From the NCBI GenBank assembly GCA_015680685.1, contig MNCI01017629.1:416499-480498 (forward strand): a DNA stretch of 64,000 nucleotides, in the 5' to 3' direction. The notes under the pieces were generated by a model. It ran no database searches. It was not told the DNA's origin and worked only from the letters and a program-made list of their open reading frames with translations. Below are positions 56,736 through 64,000 of the stretch, in pieces. Position 1 is the stretch's first letter, and every line of letters starts with the position of its first letter. Origin of the DNA: Gnetum montanum. Taxonomy: Eukaryota; Streptophyta; Gnetopsida; Gnetales; Gnetaceae. The translations under genes were made by a program, and so were the position numbers.

Positions 56736-56981
56736 ACTGGGAGAAAAGGGTTGATAGAAATATAAACTTAAAAACTTATAATAAAATCTAAGAACTAATG
56801 CCCAAAACCAAGTGTGCTGCCTTTTATTTATAGGCTCACACCATGTATCTTGTATGTGGGCTCCGATAACTGGGCTCCGATAACTGGGCTTCGATAATTG
56901 GCCCTGACAGACCATGTATCTTGTATCAGGGCTTCGATAACTTGGCATCGATAACTGGGCCTGACAGATCATGACTCATCA
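56736..56981 (-). repeat. Element F 5' LTR remnant
   Basis: In sense it begins TGATGAGTCATGATC at 56981 and has 'GATAACTGGGC' units and a TATA box (56825-56833). It stops at TCTCCCAGT, where it joins gag. R/U5 and the PBS are lost. Confidence 0.85.
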
Positions 56982-56986
56982 ATTAT

Positions 56987-59200
56987 AGACTTACTTTCAC
57001 ATAATTTACATTATGGTCTTCAAAGGAATATCATTAAACTTGTTTACTTAATAATCAATTAATAATCAACATACTTGTTTACTTAACACATACTTTATAA
57101 ATGATTCTTTTTTATGGTTAACAATTCTCTACAACATATCAATACTATATTAGTTAGAGTGAAGGAATACTCCCTATTATCGGTTCCTGTATCAATTGGA
57201 AAAAATCTATTATTTATTGTAATAAAAATATTGATTAATATGTTATTATCAAGTTTTTAAAAATATTGTATTTTCAAAATTTGAGGAATGCCTTTTTCTT
57301 TTAGCCTAATCTAGATATTTTGTCGAATTATGCGGTTGATAGAATTAAAAAAAAGCTTAATAAAACAAATCAAGAAAAGCCCATCATTATTAGCAAAGTT
57401 TTTATGATTAATAAAATGCTTCAATATCCTCATGTTTACTAATCCATTTGTTGGACTCCTGGAGTAGGATCACTCTGATATTCCTTAGCCCTTTAAATAA
57501 GTAGAATCTAGAAAATATGCAAGACAAAGAATTGCTAGAAAAAGAGAACTAGCTATCTTCTAGTAAATTAAAGAAGATACATTTATAGTAGATCCAAAAA
57601 TATTAGATCATAAATCACAACTCTCATACACTTAAAAAAATTGTAGAGCATGAAGCTCTAAAATTTCACAATGATTATCCTTAATGCAAGGCTCAATCAA
57701 AATAGATCTCAAAACATAGATCTAAGATCTAACACACACAAAGAGACTTATGGTTAAGATCACACATATAGATTTGACTTTAGATATGTACACAACTCTC
57801 ATGTAATCTCTCCCTTTCAAGTTTCTCTTTTTTATCTCTTTATTATTCTAGCTTCTGGACTACTCCTCTAGCACATAGTCACAACTAGCAATTCAATTGC
57901 TACATTTATCCCAAATAGAATGATAAAAAATTCACAACCAATTTTTTCCAATTAATCTATATAGTTAGATTTGTCATGTCAAATTTTATCTTGGCATGTC
58001 TTCTATTTTATTTTCCTTTTGTTTCTCGTAGCAAGGGCATTATTATTATTTTTTTTTTGCAACTTTGCGACTTGTAGAAAAGGTATATTTCTAGCTTCGT
58101 AAACCTATAAATTAACCACCTATAGAGATGAAAAAGGGCTTGGAAGAGGTGTCCCTACATCATCTCGTTTAAAAACTTCTTATGATAGAATTGATCATGT
58201 TATCTATTTTTTTTTGGTTTACTAAGCAACATAGAATAGGCTTTTCTAGAGTTACTTGGGATATTTTTACTAGTATTATGACAAATAGGGGGCTTGGCCT
58301 CATTAATTATTATAACTAGGGTATTTTTCTATTAGCAAAATGGATTGCAAAGTGCATTTATGGAGATGATGTTTAAATGCTTCTTTTAATAAATCAACTT
58401 ATGTAAGAAAAACATAAAAATGATAATAGTTGATGTTTTGATAATTATTATTTTCTTCAATGTCTTCTTATTTCTTAGACCATTTTTGTTCCTTGTTCTC
58501 TTATTCTTAAATAAATTTGGAAGACATGGTACAAGCTTAGTAAATATTGGAATTACAATAATATTATAGTTTCAAAAAATATGCTTAAGAAAATTAATCG
58601 ATGGTGCTTCTTTTTAATAAAGAAGCTTGGGCTACTAATTCATCTACAATGTGTATTACTTGGAGAAAATTTGATATTATTGTAGTTTTATATCTATGTA
58701 TGCATAATAGATAGATTACAAGGAAGGAGGTTTCTAGCCTCTATGATTTAAATAGAAGAAGAAATTTTTTTTGAAAAATTAATTTATGATCTTAATAATT
58801 TATTTAATATTAATAAGAATTTGCATCAATCTTTTCTACATATTTTTTGGAAGGTTAGTAAATATATTTTTCCTTTTAATCCCAAAGTTTCATAAGAGAT
58901 TATTATCGAGAATGATTTTATTCATATAAAATTCAATAAGGCCTCAAAAATGAAATTATCATTGTACTTTTGGATAATAAAAATAAAAGAATGTATAAAG
59001 TCCATATCTTTTGAAAATTTCATATTTTTTATAATGTCTTATTTATCAAGGTATTCCTATCTACACTGATCTTCAACATATGGGAATTATTTCTCTTCAA
59101 TGTCTTCTTTGTGAAAGTGAATACTTATTTTTTCATGTTTTTCTAAGTGCCTTGTTGCACAACATGCTTAGAAATGGATATACCAGTGTAGGAACACCTC
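56987..59200 (+). pseudogene. LINE reverse transcriptase C-terminal half and zf-RVT
   Basis: Starts DLLSHNLHYGLQRNIIKLV, the continuation of RT after the QG.PL.P.LF block. Later RIGFSRVTWDIFTS and NRGLGLINYYN (about 58220-58310) match the L1 'v.W..ic.pk..GGLGi' region. WKTWYKLSKYWNYNNI (about 58510) and the zf-RVT CLLCESEYLFFHVF (about 59105-59145) end the recognisable part. About 57490-58060 does not read as LINE and may be another insertion I cannot delimit. Confidence 0.7.
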
Positions 59201-59616
59201 TTTAGAGTTCCTTTTTCATTCTTATAGTGATAAATCATGTTTTTCATACATTTCAATATCATGGCCCACAGTGATAAATAGTGGTAAATTCATGTTGTAA
59301 ATAAGAAACCTAGTAACCAAATTTTTATCATGTAATTTGATTGAATTCAAGAGCAGACACAAATGCCTTGATTTCCCTTCAAAAATGTTACCTATGGCCT
59401 TTTTTTTTAGTAGAGGTCTTAATCATTCTTAACATGTAAAATGAAATTCATGGCCCACATAGTCACACAAGCTATGAATATCATTATGCTAGTATATTTA
59501 AGCCAAAATGTCAAAGCATAAAAAGTCAAAAACACTAGCCGAATACATTATAGTTTTGGGTTATAGCATTGGAAATATAATGGACATAGGAACAAAAAAT
59601 TAAAGGTTTATTTAAG

Positions 59617-60384
59617 TTAATTTTCAACACCATTTCTTGGATCCTTTTGGTGTAATTGTTTTTTAGCAAAAAGATACCTATTTAGCAAATCAACAAAGAA
59701 ATTATTATAGATTTTAGAGCCTTTGTAGCCTTTTCTGGTGCTGATTACTAAGAGTAGAAAGAACCTGTTACAACATTTATTTTGAAGTAGATCATTCAAG
59801 ATGAATAAGTGCAAATTCAGTTGTAGAACACAACCTACCTACCTGCATCGGATCTTAGATGATATTTTCTATGTTCTTAGGATGTAAAAGCCTCGATCTA
59901 TATTTTATAAACCTTTGTTTCACAATGATTTTTTTGGCAACATTTAATATAAAATTTGTAACTTTTGTTTTGGACATATTGTTTCTTGTTTCTCTTGGTC
60001 TATTCTCGAATCTAGTGTTGAACCTTGTCTCTACATGCCTTCACCCATTTTTCTTTATCTCACTTGATAACAAATTCTTCAAGTCCTGAGGTTATCAATA
60101 AGACTACATAAGGTGCCCAGATCCTTTTGAGGCCTATGGATTTTGCGATTAAATTATTTTAGTTTTCCAATGTCGATTTTCTCCATCGTTACATTATAGA
60201 TGAATTTTTTCTTATTAGATTTTGTAGATGTTAGGATATTCCCCCAATGTGTTACATAATAATCATAGGGCATAGTTACTATAGAAAATGGAAAAGGGCT
60301 TGCTAGGTCATCTCTAGAAATAATGCATAACATCATTGCTTGGATGTTGTAGAAAGTAGACCACGATTTTGATAACAAAGGCAC
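59617..60384 (-). pseudogene. Two minus-strand open stretches, possible relic of an unknown gene
   Basis: 60154-60384 (76 codons) and 59617-59814 (65 codons) are on the same strand, with further broken readings between. Their composition is more protein-like than the surrounding DNA: KSWSTFYNIQAMMLCIISRD, YDYYVTHWGNILTS, NNFFVDLLNRYLFAKKQLHQ. I recognise no domain. It could be a decayed exon set, a retrotransposon part or chance. Evidence is weak. Confidence 0.2.
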
Positions 60385-60639
60385 ATGTCGGTAAAGCAGT
60401 AAGTCTAGTGGAAAAAATTTTAAATGGCAAACTAGAATATGCTACATCACTATTTTAGGAAAGACACCAAAGAAAGACTAAAAAAGATAAGATAAAAATT
60501 GATTGAAGATGATATGAAGAAAATAAAAACAACCAAAGATCTAGCCCTTAATAACGGTGAATGAAGAAAAAGAACTCATGTAGTTGACCCTACTTTTTTG
60601 GGATAATAATAGCCTAATGATGATGATACCATGTTCATC

Positions 60640-60835
60640 TTGATTTTTTCATAGATGGTGGTTCATCATAGAACATGTTCTTTGATTGTCATTCATTTTG
60701 AAACATAATTCTCCTTATGTCATCATTCATAATTTGTCCTAGATCATGATTTATCCTAAATCATTGTCTATCATGAATCACGTCCTTGATTATGATTCAC
60801 TCTTGATCATGGGTTTCTCTAATATCAAATATGAC
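60640..60835 (+). repeat. Degenerate 'atcatgattcatcct' tandem repeat
   Basis: Variants such as tcatagatggtggttcatca, agatcatgatttatcctaaa, tatcatgaatcacgtccttg and gattatgattcactcttgat follow each other with about 20-25 bp spacing. Confidence 0.5.
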
Positions 60836-61572
60836 ATCCCATGTTTAAATGCTATAAATATCATCAAATCTACATTATATTAAACATTATACATTGGATA
60901 TCATCTATTAAAAAGTAGAAGAAAAAGGAACAAGAAATTAAGAAATAAATAATTTGATGTATCTGGATTATACTTTGGATTTCTTATAACTATCTTCCTT
61001 TAGCATTTATCTCTTATAGACAATCTAACACTACCATCATGGTTTGGCCTAGACCCTGCAAAAGGAATCCTAGTTTGTTTAGCTCCTATTACTTGCTATT
61101 GTTTGTTCCATAAGTTCATGCTAGTTGACCTCTAAGTTACGGGTAGATATACCTCATGTCAAACCCCTAAAGTCTCTTCAAAAAACATGCATGTAGTTAT
61201 AATGTGCCCTTTCATTAAGGGTCTTCTAATACTAATTAAAATATTTGATATCAAATAGTATCAAGGACTTTTCACTACTTTTAAATATTTAGCTTATGTT
61301 ATCTACAAATTGGGACAAAGGCTACAATAATTATTGAAATGGACAATATTTCATAACTCTAAAAAATATAGAAGCAAAAAAACATTTCTAGTTGAATGGT
61401 ATTGAAAGAGGTATAAACAAAATATTTAACTTTTACTTTTTCTCACCATTGCACTACATAATTTAACGAAACATAGATAACACCTCATCATCTAAGTTTG
61501 GTAATTTTTCACAAGGTAGAATCCAATAAGCATAATTAATTTCTCAAACCTCAGCCAAGATGATTCCTAACA

Positions 61573-62031
61573 TGTTAACCACCCAAAAAAATCCCAAGAG
61601 TACTCTTTCTGTTCTCTGCACTCTCATTTCAAATCTGATCTCTGAACTTTTTTTTTCTGCTGGAGTTGATCCATTTGAAAAATAAAAGTTTCTTTAGTTT
61701 GCAACCTAGAATCATTGTTCTATTAATCTGCATTTCTCTTTTTTTTTTTTGGATTCTATCATGTTAAATTTAGGAACAGATAAAGAACTGAAGAAAAAAG
61801 AAAACACAGGTAACACACACAGCTTTGTGTGGCGTTTAAGCAAGCACACACTAGAAATGCATGAGAATTGTTATTAAATAATTTTTGCTAGATACAATTA
61901 TGGTTACAGAAACGTTTTTGGGCCATAACGGAAATTGGACCAGAAACACTAACTGCTAGAACCAGTAACTACTCCTAACTATTGCTCACTCTTGCTAACT
62001 ATTGTTGGATTAGTCACCACATAACTTAACA
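61573..62031 (-). repeat. Element H 3' LTR (459 bp)
   Basis: Ends with perfect TGTTAA/TTAACA inverted repeats: plus-strand start TGTTAACCACCC, end ATAACTTAACA. It directly abuts the polypurine tract. Confidence 0.85.
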
Positions 62032-62046
62032 ATCTCCCACTTGGAG
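62032..62046 (-). other. Element H polypurine tract
   Basis: CCAAGTGGGAGAT on the minus strand just before the LTR start TGTTAAG, the usual copia form. Confidence 0.8.
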
Positions 62047-62124
62047 ATGGATCAAACAAAAAAATATTACTCCCTTACTTATTCCATAGATGTTATTAAT
62101 CCCACAAACAATGCTTCCTCATTG

Positions 62125-62574
62125 CTAACCATGGAGGCCTGCTAAGGTTGTGCAAAGTTTCAGCTTATCAAAGGTGATTGCCTTGGTTAACATGTCTGTA
62201 GGGTTGTTTGAACTAGGAATCTTCCTCAACAATAATGTTCCATCATCTATCAATTCCTGGATATGATGATACCTTAGCTGAATATGTTTGGATTTGGAAT
62301 GGAAGACTGGATTTTTAGCTAGATGGATGACACTTTGACTATCAGTGAAAAGATCATTGCTATCCTGTGTCTTACCCAATTCTTTTAGAAGACCCTTCAA
62401 CCAGATCATCTCTTTTCCAGCTTCTGAGATATCCATATATTCTGCATCTGTGGTTGAGAGAGCAATGCTTTGCTGAAGTCGAGACATCCAGCTCACAGCC
62501 ATGTTGCCCATGGTAAAGAGACAACCAATGGTGCTCTTCCTGCTATCCAAGTCACCTCCCAGATCCGCATAAGA
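62125..62574 (-). pseudogene. Element H RNase H
   Basis: The reading YADLGGDLDSRKSTIGCLF (first Asp), STTDAEYMDISEAGKEMIWL (Glu), LFTDSQSVIHLAKNP (second Asp) and SKSKHIQLRYHHIQELI ends at a stop after TTLAGLHG. All three visible acidic residues are kept. It is offset by one base from RT because of an extra base in an A6 run (62574-62579, T6 in sense), so it would not be translated with RT. The family degrades the RNA strand of the RNA-DNA hybrid. Confidence 0.88.
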
Positions 62575-63895
62575 AAAAACCCTGTAGAGTAATGCTGCTC
62601 CTTTTAAAACAAAGTGTCATACCTGAAGTTCCTTTCAGATATCTTATGAGCCACTTTACAGCTTCCCAATGCTCCCTTCTTGGATCAGACATAAACCTGC
62701 TAACAACTCCCACTGCATGAGCTATGTTTGGCCTAGTACATACCATAGCATACATCAAGCTTCCAGTTGGTGAAGCATAAGGTACTTTGGCCATGTGTTT
62801 TCTCTCCTCATATGTCTTTGGTGCCTGCTCCTTGGAGAGATGAACATGGCTTCCCAAAGGAGTATTTCTGATTTTGGCATTTTGAAGACTAAACTTTTTC
62901 AGCAACTTTCCTATGTACTTTTCTTGAGATAGCTTCAATAATCCCTCTGATCTATCTCTAGATATTCTCATCCCAAGTATCTGCTTAGCTGGCCCCAAGT
63001 CTTTCATCTCAAATTTTCTTGCCAATTGCTGCTTTAAGCTATTGATCTTCTTCATGCTAGTCCCTGCAACTAGCATATCATCAACAAATAACAACAATAT
63101 TATATAACAGTCATTAGTATTCTTGAAATAGCAGCAGTGATCCATCTCGCTTCGAACAAAGCCAATTTTACACATAAATCCATCAAAATTTTTGTACCAT
63201 TGCCGTGAAGCCTGCTTCAACCCATACAGGCTTTTCTTCAATTTACACACCAGATTTTTCCTCCCTGGAACTTGGAAGCCTTCTGGTTGTGTCATGTAAA
63301 TTTCTTCTTCGAGGTCACCATGTAGAAATGAAGTTTTGACATCTAGCTGCTCTAGATGCAAATCATCAACACCCACAATACTTAGCACTACTTTAATAGT
63401 AGTCAACTTTACTACAGGTGAAAAAATTTTTATGTAGTCAATTCCCTTTTTTTGTTGGAAACTCTTAACTGCTAACCTTGCTTTGTATCTTTTGCTGCCA
63501 TCATGTTCTTCCTTGACCTTGTACACCCACTTATTCTGCAATGCCTTCTTTCCTTTTGGCAACTCAGTTAGTGTCCATGTCATATTTTTGTGGAGTGACT
63601 TCATCTCATCTCTCATGGCCACCTCCCACTCAACACAATCTGTTGCCTGCATTGCTTTATCCAAACATTTTGGTTTCCCAGCATCAGTCAACAATAAGTA
63701 ATGTAACGAGGGAGAGTACCTTTCTCTAGGCTTTGGTGTTCTTGCAGACCTTCTCAACTGAGGCTCTAGTGTGGCTATTTCTGCAACATCATTTTCATTT
63801 TCAACTATCCTGTTTCCGGGATTTGCTTGAGTCCTTCCATCCACATTCCTCTCAGATATCTCTTCCAGTTCAGCCTTCTCACATTCCTTTTCTTA
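62575..63895 (-). pseudogene. Element H reverse transcriptase
   Basis: A single open frame of about 430 codons from the stop at 63893-63895. RRSARTPKPRERYSPSLHY leads into CVEWEVAMRDEMKSL, TWTLTELPKGKKAL, NKWVYKVKEEHDGSKRYKAR, LDVKTSFLHGDLEEEIYM, SLYGLKQASRQWYKNFD, the active site LLLFVDDMLVAG (both Asp present) and MKDLGPAKQILGMRI. It ends with PTGSLMYAMVCTRPNIA and LIRYLKGTSG. Landmarks and order are standard Ty1/copia RVT_2. The frameshift near 62574 truncates it before RNase H. Confidence 0.93.
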
Positions 63896-64000
63896 CTTCC
63901 CTGCAATGTTGGATTCTAAACCGAACCTATCCTTGTACACCATGTGTTCATTAAAAATGACATCCTTGTGTCTGATAATTTTCCTATTTTGATCATCCCA
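63896..64000 (-). pseudogene. Element H integrase C-terminal end (partial)
   Basis: Open to the window edge in the same frame as RT. WDDQNRKIIRHKDVIFNEH then MVYKDRF is the conserved post-core block of copia integrase ('D....K...SRDV.F.E'). A TAA at 63893-63895 separates it from the RT linker. The rest is off-window. Confidence 0.85.

Larger units (their letters stand above)
51052..56981 (-). mobile_element. Element F: pol-less Ty3/gypsy retrotransposon in the LINE, TSD ATTAT
   Basis: Minus strand. It has a 5' LTR remnant (56736-56981), gag (54760-56735), spacer, ORF2 (52101-52868) and a complete 3' LTR (51052-51917). A perfect ATTAT duplication lies at 51047-51051 and 56982-56986. The PBS, the R/U5 part of the 5' LTR and the gag start have been deleted. 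It lacks pol, like A and B. Confidence 0.9.
47990..59200 (+). mobile_element. L1-type LINE, long copy split by element F
   Basis: In order: ORF1 zinc knuckle (about 48715), endonuclease (49200-49680), RT (50400-51051), [F, 51052-56986], RT end and zf-RVT (56987-59160). Removing F and one ATTAT restores the frame ...CLFIIII then DLLSHNLHYG across 51051/56987. The boundaries are approximate and no terminal poly-A was fixed. Confidence 0.75.
59200..61572. other. Unassigned region between LINE and element H
   Basis: AT-rich, no recognised gene. Short open stretches on the minus strand (59617-59814 and 60154-60384) are the only ones of note. 60640-60835 holds degenerate 'atcatgattcatcct' repeats. 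TAACA (61568-61572) is the candidate TSD of H. Confidence 0.45.
61573..64000 (-). mobile_element. Element H: 3' part of a Ty1/copia retrotransposon
   Basis: Minus strand: end of integrase, RT and RNase H, polypurine tract, complete 3' LTR. It continues off the right edge. Coding is far better preserved than elsewhere, with only one stop and one single-base frameshift seen over about 1.9 kb. This makes it, with the solo LTR in D, one of the youngest insertions. Candidate TSD TAACA (61568-61572); partner off-window. Confidence 0.9.

Noticed and set aside
59859-60089. 76-codon hydrophobic ORF on the plus strand
   Set aside because: Phe/Leu-rich translation of T-rich DNA opposite the minus-strand stretches. 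No start context or homology is recognised.

Overview
No host gene is supported anywhere in these 64 kb. The window is a stack of nested, decayed plant retrotransposons, AT-rich and CpG-poor, with three ambiguous spots (N at 5671, 6547-6548 and 20826). Lineages point to a seed plant with a large repeat-rich genome. They are Ty3/gypsy elements primed by tRNA-Asp, Ty1/copia elements primed by initiator tRNA-Met, an L1-type LINE, tRNA-derived SINEs, and an ORF with the plant-restricted 'putative plant transposon protein' look. A gymnosperm is plausible, but the sequence does not prove it.

Layout (letters are my own names). C, 1-3830 (+), is the 3' half of a Ty3/gypsy element with an internally deleted pol and a 3' LTR. 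A, 3831-18460 (+), is a pol-less Ty3/gypsy element (gag plus a second ORF, ORF2). Its 5' LTR was hit by C and by B. B, 3880-9539 (-), is a second pol-less copy with target-site duplication (TSD) CTTTT. 18461-22581 and 34809-37480 are old AT-rich DNA with SINE-like units. D, 22582-34808 (-), is the only element of this group with gag, protease, RT, RNase H, integrase and the start of ORF2 (TSD TATGT/TATAT). Its RNase H was later split by an unrelated 2031-bp solo LTR (27310-29340, TSD ATCAG) that carries a 22-bp tandem array. 37484-37806 is a C/D-type LTR fragment. E, 37822-44359 (+), is a copia-type element with gag and an ORF2 but no pol, and with two candidate introns. 45590-46985 is a 5'-truncated L1 copy. 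47990-59200 (+) is a longer L1 copy split by F, 51052-56981 (-, TSD ATTAT), a third pol-less Ty3/gypsy copy. 59200-61572 is unassigned. H, 61573-64000 (-), is the 3' half of a much better preserved Ty1/copia element.

How the parts relate: A, B, D and F share LTR architecture, PBS type, gag and ORF2, while C shares the LTR ends and PBS-distal regions. D therefore looks like the pol-bearing relative whose enzymes could have mobilised the pol-less A, B and F. E repeats the same plan (gag + ORF2, no pol) in the other superfamily. The most interesting signals are this shared plan, the ORF2 proteins, a candidate internal promoter ahead of ORF2, frame-restoring intron signals in E, and the precise nesting record. 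Everything except part of H is heavily interrupted by stops, so all coding calls are pseudogenes.
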